From NCBI GenBank assembly GCA_004563195.1, contig SFTJ01000007.1, forward strand, positions 17,106 to 81,105: DNA of 64,000 nt, written 5' to 3'. Positions 17,502 through 26,926 of this stretch are shown piece after piece; position 1 is the first letter of the stretch; the number at the start of each line of letters is the position of its first letter. Source of the stretch: a bacterium. GTDB lineage: Bacteria; Bacteroidota; Bacteroidia; Bacteroidales; Muribaculaceae. The notes under the pieces are model-generated. The model ran no database searches. It was not told the origin of the DNA and saw only the letters and a list, made by a program, of their open reading frames with translations. A program made the translations under genes and the position numbers.

Positions 17502-18854
17502 ATGATATACTTCAAACGTCACATCGACACAAAACTACAAGAATGGAAAGACTCTGTTCGACACCTTCCGCTGATGATACGCGGAGCGCGTCAGGTGGGC
17601 AAATCCACTGCCGTGCGACATCTTGGCAAGTCATTTAAATATTATCTTGAGATAAATCTTGAGAAACAGCCGTCGCTATGCCAATTGTTCACCGAGAATA
17701 TAGATGTAAAGCGCACTTGCGAAAAACTGAGTGGTACGCTTGCCACACCAATTATTCCCGGCGAGACTCTTCTTTTCATCGACGAAATACAGGTTTGCAA
17801 AGAAGCCATTATGGCGTTGCGCTATTTTAAAGAAGACTATCCTGAGCTGCATGTTATTGCCGCCGGTTCGCTGCTCGAATTTACACTCCAAGAAATACCA
17901 TCGTTTGGTGTGGGAAGAATACGTTCAATGTATATGCACCCCTTTTCGTTCGACGAATTCCTTGCTGCTCAAGGTCTTGACCTCACCATCGGCCTAAAAA
18001 AGAGCTGCACAAGCACTGAGCCTCTCAACGATGCTGCACATAGCAATCTTACTGATTTGCTGCGCACTTTCTTCCTGGTAGGCGGAATGCCGGCTGCCGT
18101 AAGCGTATGGATTGAAACCAAAAGCTATCTCGAAGTAGCGCGCGTACACAACGATATAATGAGCGCATACAACGACGACTTTGTAAAATACAAAAAGCGT
18201 ATTTCGCCACCTCTACTCCGCCAAGTGCTCAAATCGGTAGCCCTTCAAGCCGGGCAAAAGTTTACCTTTTCGCAAGTCGACAAAGAGATAAAGTCTACCG
18301 TAATAAAGGAGTCACTTCACCTTCTGTCGCTTGCGGGGCTTGTGGTTCCTGTTACGCACACCGATGCCAACGGGATTCCTCTCGGAGCTGAAGAAGACCC
18401 TCGATACACAAAATATCTGTTTTTCGACCTTGGTTTGATGCAAACTATGCTCAATACGCCTGCAGCCGACATTCTTATGGCCGATGAAATCGCTTTTGTC
18501 AACAAAGGCGGTGCATCTGAGATTTTTGCCGGCTTGGAAATGGTGAAATACTCCGATTGCTTCCAAAAGAACGAGATGCACTATTGGCAAAATATCTCAA
18601 AGAATAGTCAAGCTGAAGTGGACTATGTGATAGCACTACAAGGTAAAGTGCTTCCCATAGAAGTTAAGGCGAGTACACAAGGCAGCATGCAGAGTCTTTG
18701 GCTATTTATGCGTCGACACAACTTGAACCATGCTATTCGCACATCGCTCGAGAACTTCGGACAATTCTGTCATACCGATAGCAAGGCCGAAAATGCCGAG
18801 CGGCATGTCGACATCGTTCCTCTATATGCCTTGAGCAATCTATTTGAGCAATAA
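17502..18854 (+). CDS. AAA_14 / DUF4143 family ATPase
   Basis: This 450-aa protein belongs to a widespread family of P-loop ATPases with a C-terminal DUF4143 nuclease-like domain and no settled role. Walker A is GARQVGKST (28-36), Walker B is LLFIDEIQ (~90), and sensor-type AAGSLLEF follows. The DUF4143 part carries the conserved FFDLGL and ends in QAEVDYVIALQGKVLPIEVK, a PD-(D/E)XK-like D...E-x-K arrangement. The length is typical. It is monocistronic, divergent from the CobW-type gene. Confidence 0.88.
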   Translation: MIYFKRHIDTKLQEWKDSVRHLPLMIRGARQVGKSTAVRHLGKSFKYYLEINLEKQPSLCQLFTENIDVKRTCEKLSGTLATPIIPGETLLFIDEIQVCKEAIMALRYFKEDYPELHVIAAGSLLEFTLQEIPSFGVGRIRSMYMHPFSFDEFLAAQGLDLTIGLKKSCTSTEPLNDAAHSNLTDLLRTFFLVGGMPAAVSVWIETKSYLEVARVHNDIMSAYNDDFVKYKKRISPPLLRQVLKSVALQAGQKFTFSQVDKEIKSTVIKESLHLLSLAGLVVPVTHTDANGIPLGAEEDPRYTKYLFFDLGLMQTMLNTPAADILMADEIAFVNKGGASEIFAGLEMVKYSDCFQKNEMHYWQNISKNSQAEVDYVIALQGKVLPIEVKASTQGSMQSLWLFMRRHNLNHAIRTSLENFGQFCHTDSKAENAERHVDIVPLYALSNLFEQ

Positions 18855-18970
18855 TCACCTGCCTGAAACAGTTAGAACAACAGCGAATTGGCATCCGGCA
18901 ATCACAGATTTCAATCACGGTGGAGTCGGCAACTACCTTTCTACGATATTTGGCGCTAACAACAAAACTG

Positions 18971-19013
18971 CGAGAGCCCGATTCTTCGCCTATGGCGGCA
19001 AATCGGGCTCTCG
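18971..19013. terminator. Strong hairpin between convergent genes
   Basis: CGAGAGCCCGATT (18971-18983) pairs perfectly with AATCGGGCTCTCG (19001-19013), a 13-bp stem with a 17-nt loop. It separates the AAA_14 and AAA_28 genes. The T-tracts are weak. Confidence 0.65.
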
Positions 19014-19043
19014 TTATGGTTGTGTTATTGCTGCTCTCGGGCG

Positions 19044-20147
19044 TTAGTTGCGCAGAGCGAGATTATAGTTATAATACTTCTTATTGCCTGTGATATCAGC
19101 CACCACGCGCAAGAATGGCGGGAACTTCACATCTTCGCCTGCCGGAATGCCTTTGGCTTCGAGTATCACAAGTCCCTCATGCACACCGTGATAGGCATCT
19201 AGTTCGAAGAACTGACCCTTCCAGATAAAACTCTTGCGCACCTTGTTGATGGTGGTGCGATATGGGTCGGCTTGCTGCAAGAGCGACTGATAAAGGTTGT
19301 TATTCACCTGACGCTCAGTAACAAGTTCTTCAGTATCGGAGAGTTTCTTCTTGGTGAGGTGCACATTCACATACTTGCCGTTCCAACCACGGCGACGAAG
19401 ACGCACTTCGCAGTCGGGGTCGGCCACCAAATAGGTTTGAGTGATGTCGCTCTCTATGTATTCCGGTATCTCGCCGGTAACTTCCACAATGTATTTGCGC
19501 TCTTCCTCGATGGGCTGCGGCAATCCAAGCACATTAGAGATTTCCTTGAGCACACGATTGAGTTTGCTGTCGAAGTTCTCGGCATTGTTGATAACGCGCA
19601 TGTGCGGATGTCCGCTCCACACTTTTATCACCTTCTTGTCGAGTTCGCGAGCTATGCGCAGGCCTTCCTCATTGGCTTGTTCCAATCGTGCTGCATTGGT
19701 GGCTGTGGTGTAGAACTGCTCGGCACCGTTGGCCGCCGACACAAGGTGAAGCACGGCATCGTAGCGGTTGCGCAGCTGATTGGTATCTACACCCACACTG
19801 GCGGTGATGCGCTCCCAGTCTTCGGGCTGTAGATAGGTGGAAATGTCGAGCGTGCCGCGATCGCAAATTATCACGCACGGCTCGCTGCACGTCTCAGCCA
19901 TTGCCATAAACTGGTCCTCGAGCATGAGCTGGATTTGCAACGTGGCTTTCTCACCGGTGTAGAACAGGTCTTTGTTCTTGGTAAGATAGTCCATACCCGC
20001 CTGAATGAGCATTGTGGGCACTTCGGGCACTGTGAACACCTTATAGCCGAGGCTCGAAAAGTGTTCTATCACTCTCACAAGTGCTGTGGTCTTGCCCGCA
20101 CACGGACCGCCGGTCAGCACTATTCGTTTGATGTTTTTGTTTGGCAT
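19044..20147 (-). CDS. AAA_28 ATPase/kinase fused to a CYTH-like domain
   Basis: This 367-aa protein has an N-terminal P-loop of the NadR-like AAA_28 type (LTGGPCAGKTTAL, residues 11-23) with a DRG motif (VIICDRGTLD). From about residue 215 a CYTH-like tunnel domain begins with the signature EEERKYIVEV. It continues with charged strands (CEVRLRRRGWNG, VNVHLTKKKL, ELVTERQV) and ends LVILEAKGI. CYTH domains bind triphosphates with divalent metal. Similar proteins are annotated as ATP-binding proteins related to the trypanosome TRPL-translocation-defect protein 14. The cellular role is unknown. Confidence 0.8.
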   Translation of the reverse strand: MPNKNIKRIVLTGGPCAGKTTALVRVIEHFSSLGYKVFTVPEVPTMLIQAGMDYLTKNKDLFYTGEKATLQIQLMLEDQFMAMAETCSEPCVIICDRGTLDISTYLQPEDWERITASVGVDTNQLRNRYDAVLHLVSAANGAEQFYTTATNAARLEQANEEGLRIARELDKKVIKVWSGHPHMRVINNAENFDSKLNRVLKEISNVLGLPQPIEEERKYIVEVTGEIPEYIESDITQTYLVADPDCEVRLRRRGWNGKYVNVHLTKKKLSDTEELVTERQVNNNLYQSLLQQADPYRTTINKVRKSFIWKGQFFELDAYHGVHEGLVILEAKGIPAGEDVKFPPFLRVVADITGNKKYYNYNLALRN

Positions 20148-20234
20148 ATATTCCGATTATCTCTTATATCCCTCTCTCTCATTGAGCTGCTCCGCATTGA
20201 GCCAAAGCAGCCCGCACTTGCCGAAGTATTGTTC

Positions 20235-20630
20235 TTACTTCTTGCGTTCGAGCTGCATCACTTCGTTGCCTTCGGCATCCATGATTACAGCCTTGTCGCC
20301 GTCGACCTTCACTGTAGCCACTTCGCCCAGTGCCTTGGTGATGGCATCTTCTATATCCATGCTGCCGCCCATCATCCGAGTCATTCCCATTTGACCGAAC
20401 TTGAGCGAATCGCCTTCCAAGCTATATGAACCGAAGAATAAGTTAACACTTGCGTTGCCATTTACCTTGCCTTTGCCGTCGAACTTGATCTCGGCTTGAC
20501 GATCTCCGCCTGCGGTACTCTTGCCGTTTACGTTAGTTATCAACCATTCTCCATCCACATTCACTGCATTGTGTGACGAACAAGCTACCATTATCATAGC
20601 CGAAAAAATAAAACCTAATACTTTCTTCAT
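20235..20630 (-). CDS. META-domain-like lipoprotein
   Basis: This 131-aa protein has a lipobox (MIMVAC-SSHN). The mature part fits the META/HslJ beta fold (VDGEWLITNVNGKST, EIKFDGKGKVNGNASVNLFF, GSYSLEGDSLKFGQMGMTRM). Such proteins are envelope-located and of unclear function. It lies 87 bp upstream of the AAA_28 gene on the same strand and may be cotranscribed with it. Confidence 0.82.
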   Translation of the reverse strand: MKKVLGFIFSAMIMVACSSHNAVNVDGEWLITNVNGKSTAGGDRQAEIKFDGKGKVNGNASVNLFFGSYSLEGDSLKFGQMGMTRMMGGSMDIEDAITKALGEVATVKVDGDKAVIMDAEGNEVMQLERKK

Positions 20631-20679
20631 GTCTCTTTTTTACTTTAAATTTTGTTTACCATACATTAATTTTCAGCCA

Positions 20680-20687
20680 CAAAGATA
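20680..20687 (-). promoter_or_regulatory. Promoter with -33 TTTTG and -7 TATCTTTG
   Basis: The minus strand reads TATCTTTG with a TTTTG about 19 nt upstream, 50 bp before the META lipoprotein. Confidence 0.6.
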
Positions 20688-20879
20688 GCAACTATTTGTC
20701 ATTCACCAAAATCCACACACTCTGCATATTGCATTTTTCATGCATATTCACAATATTTTGCATTGACCCTTAGCCCCGGAGGCATAATTAAGGAATATTA
20801 TTATATTTCCGCATAATTCCACCCCCAGGTGTGAAACGCGCAAAAAAGAGACCTATGGGGCAGAAAAAATGCCTAAAAG

Positions 20880-20920
20880 CCCCCGAGAATGAAAAAATGT
20901 GGCATCTTTTCTCTCGGAGG
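20880..20920 (-). terminator. Probable terminator of the MFS gene
   Basis: On the minus strand CCTCCGAGA pairs with TCTCGGGGG (one T-G pair), followed by CTTTT. It begins 26 bp after the MFS stop. Confidence 0.5.
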
Positions 20921-20945
20921 TAACCAACTTAGCCCATCGGGCTTA

Positions 20946-22307
20946 TTAATCTTGTTTTTTCAGTCGCAGGGAGCTTACTATGGCGGCGGTGAGGGCCATG
21001 GCTATGCCTGCTATGAAGCAGGCGGTGCTTTGGTGTGTGTTGTCGAAGATGCGGAAAAGCAGCGCGGCGAGGGTGGTGCCTAAGGCTTGTCCCACCACGC
21101 GGGCTGTGCCGAGCATGCCGCTGGCGCCGCCGCTGCGATGCTTGGGTGCGGAGCTTACGAGGGTGACGTTGTTGGGCGTCTGAAACAAGCCGAAGCCCAC
21201 TCCACATAGTGCCAATCGCCACACAAGTTGCCATGCGGGTTGGCCGGCGCCGAAGGTGAGCAGCGAAACAAATCCGAGCGCAAACAGGCACATTCCCACG
21301 GCACATATCGCGCCGGCTCGGTAGCGTGCCACCAATTTGCCCGCCAAAGGGGCTGTAATCATGGTGGCTATGGGCCATGGTGTGATGGTGGCACCTATGG
21401 CCACGGCATCGTAGTGAAGCACATAGTGCATATAGAACGGCAAGGCTATATAGGCAAGGCTCTGCGCCGTGTAGGAGCATATCGAGGTGAGCACCGAAAG
21501 CGAGAATATGCTGTTGCGCATAAGGTCGACGGGAAACAATGGCGTGGCGAGTATCTTTTCGCGATGAAAATATGCTGCTCCTATCACAGCGGCTGCCACG
21601 AGTTCCACTGCCGAAAGTATGGCATTATTGCCTTGAGCAAAGGTGTCGACGCCCAAAAAGAGCAGACAGAAAAATGCTGCGTTATACATGGCTCCCATGC
21701 CATCGAAACTGCGTTTCACGCCCTCGGGCAGCGGTGGATTGCCGGGCAGCAATGCCAAACCTATGGCAAGCGACAGCACTGCTATGGGCACATTGATAAA
21801 GAACAGCCAATGCCACGAGAGATACTGCAAAATCACGCCTGCAAGCGCCGGTCCGGCTGCCGAACTCACTGCCACCACCATGGCATTCAAGCCCATGGCG
21901 GTTCCGAGTTTTCGTGGCGGAAAGATGATGCGCACCAGTGCGGTGTTCACACCCATCACGCAAGCTGCGCCCACACCTTGCACCATACGGCCTGCTATGA
22001 GCATGGCAAAACCCGAAGCCAAGCCGCAAAGCACCGACCCCACGCCGAAGAGTATGCTCCCCGCCACAAACACGCGCCGATAGCCCCAAATGTCGCCCAA
22101 GAGCGAAAAGGTGAGCATAAGCATAGGTATGAGCATGAGATAGCTGTTCACCACCCAAGTGATGGCCGAGTCGCTCACGCCGAAAGTGAGTGCCAGTGCC
22201 GGCAATGCCACATTCACTATGGTGGCATCGAGCACATTGAGCATTATCACGCACATCACAGCCGAGGCTGCAAAATATTGTCGCACCGATGTATCTAAAT
22301 TTTTCAT
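20946..22307 (-). CDS. MFS drug/proton antiporter, DHA2 (EmrB/QacA) type
   Basis: This 453-aa inner-membrane exporter starts at ATG 22307 (MKNLDTSVRQYF; ATG 22316 is possible). Motif D1-like MLNVLDATIVNVALP in TM1 is typical of the DHA2 family, as are WVVNSYLM, GDIWGYRRVF (motif A), GRMVQGVGAA (motif B) and SSAAGPALAGVI (motif C). About 14 hydrophobic segments are visible. The start lies 44 bp after the EamA gene's stop, so the two exporters form an operon. The substrate is unknown. Confidence 0.88.
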   Translation of the reverse strand: MKNLDTSVRQYFAASAVMCVIMLNVLDATIVNVALPALALTFGVSDSAITWVVNSYLMLIPMLMLTFSLLGDIWGYRRVFVAGSILFGVGSVLCGLASGFAMLIAGRMVQGVGAACVMGVNTALVRIIFPPRKLGTAMGLNAMVVAVSSAAGPALAGVILQYLSWHWLFFINVPIAVLSLAIGLALLPGNPPLPEGVKRSFDGMGAMYNAAFFCLLFLGVDTFAQGNNAILSAVELVAAAVIGAAYFHREKILATPLFPVDLMRNSIFSLSVLTSICSYTAQSLAYIALPFYMHYVLHYDAVAIGATITPWPIATMITAPLAGKLVARYRAGAICAVGMCLFALGFVSLLTFGAGQPAWQLVWRLALCGVGFGLFQTPNNVTLVSSAPKHRSGGASGMLGTARVVGQALGTTLAALLFRIFDNTHQSTACFIAGIAMALTAAIVSSLRLKKQD

Positions 22308-22350
22308 AGCTATCATTTCGCTCGCATAGCAGCGCCGCCAGGCTGCAGCG

Positions 22351-23274
22351 TCACTTGTTTTTATTAATGATATAGATGCCGCCGGCAGCGAGGGCTCCTG
22401 CCAACACATATTTCCAATAGAAGGGTTCGCTCAGGCACAAACACGAACTGATGGCGCCCACGGGCGGAATGAGCGAATTGAATATCGCCACCTTGCCCAC
22501 CGGATTGCAAGTCAAGAGTTTGTTATATAGCGCAAAACCTATGGTGGAGATGCAAATCAGCCCTGCAAGGATAAGTAGTCCCGTGATGGAAACCACCGGC
22601 AATGTGCCGCCACAAGCGAGTCCGGGCACTATGAGCAGTGCGCCACCCACAGCCAGTCCGTAGCCGGTGCCCACAAACACATCGATTCGGCGCCCCAAGC
22701 CGCGGGTCATCAGTCCTGCCACTGCCGAGCACAGTGCATTGAGCACTATCATGCCATCGCCGAGCCATGTGAAGCCGCCGCTGTCGCCGCCATCGAGGTT
22801 CAGTGCCATTATGCCCAAAAAGCCCATCACACAACCCACTATCTTGCTGCCCGTGAGGCGGTCGCTCTCGAAAAACACGCACGCCAATATCACCAGCGTG
22901 AACACGCTCATCGAATTGAGAATAGCGGCTCGCGACCCTGCGCTGTGCGAGAGTCCGAAGTAGAAAAACGCATAGTGCAGCGTGGTGTTGAGCAGTGCAA
23001 AAAGCAATATATACCACACGCTACCGCGGGTTTTCACCGCAAAACTCCTGCCCGAAGCCCGCGCCACGGCAAGAATTATCAGCCCCGACACAAAAAATCG
23101 GATGCCGGCAAAGAGCATCTTGCTGCCGGTCTGGTCGGTGGTGATGTGAAACGATTCGAAGCCGAGTTTGATGAGCGGATAAGCCCAACCCCACAATATG
23201 GCTGCCGTGAGTGCAAAAGTCACCACCCAACCGGGGCGTTGGAAGATACTTATTGTAGATTTCGATTCATTCAT
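22351..23274 (-). CDS. EamA/DMT-family transporter
   Basis: This 307-aa protein has ten predicted membrane helices in two five-helix repeats. The first begins VVTFALTAAILWGWAYPLIK, the second WLGDGMIVLNALCSAVAGLM. The GSRAAILNSMSVFTLVILAC motif after helix 3 is typical of EamA permeases, which export metabolites. It is first in an operon with the MFS exporter. Confidence 0.88.
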   Translation of the reverse strand: MNESKSTISIFQRPGWVVTFALTAAILWGWAYPLIKLGFESFHITTDQTGSKMLFAGIRFFVSGLIILAVARASGRSFAVKTRGSVWYILLFALLNTTLHYAFFYFGLSHSAGSRAAILNSMSVFTLVILACVFFESDRLTGSKIVGCVMGFLGIMALNLDGGDSGGFTWLGDGMIVLNALCSAVAGLMTRGLGRRIDVFVGTGYGLAVGGALLIVPGLACGGTLPVVSITGLLILAGLICISTIGFALYNKLLTCNPVGKVAIFNSLIPPVGAISSCLCLSEPFYWKYVLAGALAAGGIYIINKNK

Positions 23275-23307
23275 TGGTTGTATAGTACCTCAATATAAAT
23301 TGCGGTG

Positions 23308-23315
23308 CAAAGTTA
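23308..23315 (-). promoter_or_regulatory. Promoter of the EamA-MFS operon
   Basis: The minus strand reads TAACTTTG followed by CACC, 34 bp before the EamA start. Confidence 0.55.
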
Positions 23316-23644
23316 CACAATATTTTTGTCTATTCCACCCCACGGAGCATCGGTATTTCATCCGGTCGACCACATCGATTAGTTACAAAACCGGCATTTT
23401 GCCAAATTACGGCTCGTCAAAACTTTTGGCAATATTACCGCCAATGGCGGCATTTTTTAACAACAAAATGGCCTTTTTTTACATCAACAGAGCCACTCAA
23501 AGCCACATTTTGCAACATTTTTGTAGCAGCAAAAAGTGGGTTACAATACCTTCATTCGCCATTTTTTCGATTAACATTTATTAATTAACATAATTAATTA
23601 CATTTTTGTTATCAATATTTAACACTTAATAAGTAACAAAGTAG

Positions 23645-23652
23645 TAAATTTG
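23645..23652 (+). promoter_or_regulatory. Putative promoter of susC-susD
   Basis: TAAATTTG (TAnnTTTG) followed by CC lies 62 bp before the susC start. Confidence 0.55.
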
Positions 23653-23713
23653 CCATTATTTAATTCGCAAAACGATCTATAGTACTATTAAAAAACAAGT
23701 AAAAACCATCTTT

Positions 23714-26700
23714 ATGAGAAAGACAATTCTTAGACGCGTATGCGTTGGAATCTTGTGTTGTTTTGCTTTAGGTACTACCACAGCCTACGCATCGGCTGAA
23801 TCAGCACCTCAAAGTGTACAACAGAGTTCAAAAGTAAATGGTATCGTAAAAGACAGCAAGGGCGAGCCCGTGGTAGGCGCAAGTGTGCTTGTAAAGGGCA
23901 CCACTACCGGTGTTTCGACCGACATCGAAGGCCGTTTCTCGATTAATGCTAAAGCTAACGATATCTTAGTAATCAATTATGTGGGCATGAAGTCGGCCGA
24001 AGTAAAGGCTTCGCAAGCAGCCCAAATAGTAATGGCAGATGATGCTGCACAGCTCGACGAAGTGGTAGTGCTTGGTTATGGTGCAGCACAAAAGAAGCAA
24101 GACCTTTCGGCAGCCGTTGGCGTGGTTCGCGACGCTGAATCGTTGGCTCAACGCCCTGTTACCTCTACCGAAGGCATGCTTCAAGGTCAGCTCCCGGGCG
24201 TAACCATCGAATCGAATGGTGGTGACCCTACTTCTACTCCAAGCATCGTTATCCGCGGCCAAGGTTCGCAAAACGGCGACAATGTGCTTTGGGTGGTTGA
24301 CGGTATTCCCGGCGCTCCCATCCCATCGCTCAGCGACATCGAGAGCATCGTAGTGCTCAAGGACGCTGCTTCGGCTGCTATCTACGGTGCTACTTCAGGT
24401 GCCGGCGGTTGTGTACTTGTTACCACCAAGAAGGCTCACGAAGGCGCTGTTTCTATCAGCTACGACGGCGTAGTGGGCGTGCGCTCGGCAAGCAACTTGC
24501 CTAAGGGCTTGAACGCTCAGCAACAGATAGAAATGCGTAAGATTTCGCACGCTAACGCCGGACTTACTCTCCCCGACGGTTGGGACACCAACAAGAACCC
24601 GTGGATTGCCACCACTCGCACAGACTGGATGGACGAAATATTCCGCGACGCACTCTATCACCGTCACAATGTGGCTCTTAACACAGGTACAGAAAACGCC
24701 AAAAACCGCGTTTCGTTTGCTTACGACAGCAACGACGGTGTGCTTATCAACACCTGGAACCGCAAGACCACTCTTCACTACAACGGCGAATTCAAGCTCA
24801 ACAAGTGGGTTACCATCAACGAAACTTTCTCTTGGGTCAACACCAAGAGCCGCTCTAAGGACACCAACAGCGGTTACACCGGCGCTATTATCAGCGCTAT
24901 CATGATGCCAAGCTCGGCTCCCGTTTACGATGCTAACGGCAACTATCACGGCGTAACTACCGAAGATCCTGAATACATAGCAAAATATGGCAGCAATTAC
25001 GCCGACATCCACGGCGACGCCGTTAACCCCGTGCGCTTGCTTACTGCCGAAAACCGCTACAACCGCACAAGCGATGTATGGTCTACTACTTCGCTCCAAA
25101 TCGGTAATATCCTTCCTGGCTTGAAGTTTGTGAGCCGCTTCACTTACAACCTCACCAACAACTACTACAAGAACTTCAATCCTCGTCGTCCCGAAATCGG
25201 TAAGCCTCAAGACTTCAACGAACTCAATGAAAGCTCTTATCGCTACAGCCGCTGGATGACTGAAAACACTCTTACCTACGACAACACATTCGGCAAGCAC
25301 ACCGTTGGCGCTTTGCTTTCTACTACTGCCGACCGCACCTACAGCCGTGGTCTCAGCATCTATGGCAAGAACCTCAGCGATGAATCAGACTACTTGCAGT
25401 ACATCTCATTTGCCGAAAGCACTTCGCAAGACGACTATCTTACAGGCCCTGACGCCAACGTAGCCCTCATAGGCCGTCTCTCTTACTCATTCGACGACCG
25501 CTACTTCGCTACCGCTTCGTTCCGTCGCGACTACGCAAGCCGTCTGCCTAAGAGCAACAACTACGGCGACTTCCCTGCTGTAACTGCCGCTTGGAAGGTT
25601 TCGAACGAAAGCTTCTTCCCGAAGACCGACGCCGTTAACCTCCTCAAGATTCGTGCTTCTTGGGGTCGCGTAGGTAACTTGGGTTCTATCGGTTACAACT
25701 ACAAGAGCGCCGTGCTCAGCAAAACCACTTGGAACGAACTCAACCAAGCCGGTGTAGAATCGGGCGGTATCTGGGGCACTATGTGGTATCTCAACAATGT
25801 GGTTAATCCTTACTTGACTTGGGAAACTTCTGAACAATTCGACTTGGGTATCGATGCAGCATTCTTGAACAACCGCCTCAGCGTAGCTCTCGACTACTAC
25901 AACAAGCGCACCTACAACTTGATTCAAACCCAATCGATGAACTGGCCTGGCTACCTCGGTATCAGCGCTCAGCTCGTGAACATGGGTGAAGTTCGCAACC
26001 GCGGTTTCGAAGCTCAAGTCACTTGGAGCGACAAGGTTAACAAGGACTGGTCGTACTTCGTAACAGGTAACTTGGCTTACAACGCCAACAAGGTTACCGA
26101 CATAGGCGTAAAGAGCAGCACAGGCGAAGCAGGTGTATGGACCGGTGGCGGCGGCTTCCGCAACATACCTTATGTATATCAAACTACCGAAGGCGAACCT
26201 TTGGGCTCATTCTACCTCATCAATTGCCTCGGCATATTCCAAAGCGATGCAGAAGCTGAAGCCTACACCAAGGACGGCAACCGCATCCAACCAAATGCCA
26301 AAGCAGGCGACTTGAAGTTCGAAGACTTCAACAACGATGGTGTAATCGACAGCAAGGACCGTCAATACATGGGCAATGCCACTCCCGAATGGACCTACGC
26401 ACTCACTGCAGGCTTCACTTGGAAAGACCTCTCGGTTAGCGCCATGTTCCAAGGCGTGGGCGGTGCTCAAGCATTCTATGCAGGTAAGTACATGCTCGTG
26501 AGCGATGTAGAAGGCAACTTCAACCGTTCTACCGACATCCTCAACGCTTGGAGCGAAACCAACAAGGGCAGCGACATCCCTCGCCTCTCTAAGAACGACC
26601 TCAACAGCAACTTCTCTAACCCAAGCACTTGGTATCTCGAAGACGCCGACTACTTGCGTATGAAGAACTTGACTGTAACCTACGACTTGACTCGCATCAT

Positions 26701-26875
26701 GCGCAAGTGCGCTCACTTGGGTATGCGCAACAGCAACCTTTCGGTTTACTTCAGCGGCGAAAACCTCTTCACCATCACCAACTACTCAGGTATGGACCCC
26801 GAATGCGGTGGCTGGGATGCTTTGAAGTATCCTGTTTCTAAGGTTTACTCATTCGGCGTTAAGTTGACTTACTAA
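23714..26875 (+). CDS. SusC/RagA-type TonB-dependent outer-membrane transporter
   Basis: This 1053-aa glycan importer has a signal peptide to about residue 27. A carboxypeptidase-D-like (CNA-B type) domain covers about 42-115 (VNGIVKDSKGEPVVGASVLV). A TonB-box-like EVVVLGYGAAQKKQDLS and the plug domain follow (GMLQGQLPGV, IRGQGSQNGDNVLWVVDG). The rest is a 22-strand barrel ending in an aromatic residue (KVYSFGVKLTY). No N-terminal signalling domain is present, so regulation is not through a FecI/FecR pair. It is paired with susD 51 bp downstream, the hallmark of a polysaccharide-utilisation locus. Confidence 0.95.
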   Translation: MRKTILRRVCVGILCCFALGTTTAYASAESAPQSVQQSSKVNGIVKDSKGEPVVGASVLVKGTTTGVSTDIEGRFSINAKANDILVINYVGMKSAEVKASQAAQIVMADDAAQLDEVVVLGYGAAQKKQDLSAAVGVVRDAESLAQRPVTSTEGMLQGQLPGVTIESNGGDPTSTPSIVIRGQGSQNGDNVLWVVDGIPGAPIPSLSDIESIVVLKDAASAAIYGATSGAGGCVLVTTKKAHEGAVSISYDGVVGVRSASNLPKGLNAQQQIEMRKISHANAGLTLPDGWDTNKNPWIATTRTDWMDEIFRDALYHRHNVALNTGTENAKNRVSFAYDSNDGVLINTWNRKTTLHYNGEFKLNKWVTINETFSWVNTKSRSKDTNSGYTGAIISAIMMPSSAPVYDANGNYHGVTTEDPEYIAKYGSNYADIHGDAVNPVRLLTAENRYNRTSDVWSTTSLQIGNILPGLKFVSRFTYNLTNNYYKNFNPRRPEIGKPQDFNELNESSYRYSRWMTENTLTYDNTFGKHTVGALLSTTADRTYSRGLSIYGKNLSDESDYLQYISFAESTSQDDYLTGPDANVALIGRLSYSFDDRYFATASFRRDYASRLPKSNNYGDFPAVTAAWKVSNESFFPKTDAVNLLKIRASWGRVGNLGSIGYNYKSAVLSKTTWNELNQAGVESGGIWGTMWYLNNVVNPYLTWETSEQFDLGIDAAFLNNRLSVALDYYNKRTYNLIQTQSMNWPGYLGISAQLVNMGEVRNRGFEAQVTWSDKVNKDWSYFVTGNLAYNANKVTDIGVKSSTGEAGVWTGGGGFRNIPYVYQTTEGEPLGSFYLINCLGIFQSDAEAEAYTKDGNRIQPNAKAGDLKFEDFNNDGVIDSKDRQYMGNATPEWTYALTAGFTWKDLSVSAMFQGVGGAQAFYAGKYMLVSDVEGNFNRSTDILNAWSETNKGSDIPRLSKNDLNSNFSNPSTWYLEDADYLRMKNLTVTYDLTRIMRKCAHLGMRNSNLSVYFSGENLFTITNYSGMDPECGGWDALKYPVSKVYSFGVKLTY

Positions 26876-26926
26876 TCCACAGCAATAATCTACTACATAT
26901 ATAAAAATTCAAATTTGAAAAGTATT

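Larger units (their letters stand above)
20631..20945. other. Intergenic stretch, 315 bp
   Basis: It holds the META-lipoprotein promoter on one side and the MFS terminator on the other. The middle is AT-rich with TGCATATT-like palindromic words and no coding signal. Confidence 0.5.
23275..23713. other. Divergent intergenic region, 439 bp
   Basis: It holds the minus-strand promoter at 23308-23315 and the susC promoter at 23645-23652. A small hairpin CCGCC-AAT-GGCGG with six T lies at 23438-23457, upstream of the susC promoter, so it is unlikely to act in that transcript. Repeated TTTTGCCA/TTTTGGC words occur at 23395-23470. No coding signal is seen. Confidence 0.45.

Noticed and set aside
17292..17522. 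N-terminal extension of the CobW-type protein
   Set aside because: The extension runs through a consensus promoter and 33-bp non-coding repeats; the family starts at the ATG just before the P-loop.
23438..23457. CCGCC/GGCGG hairpin with T-run as an attenuator of susC
   Set aside because: It lies about 190 bp upstream of the likely susC -7 element, so it would not be in that transcript.
24395..25300. Minus-strand 301-residue frame antisense to susC
   Set aside because: No domain or start signals, and the opposite frame is an unmistakable SusC.
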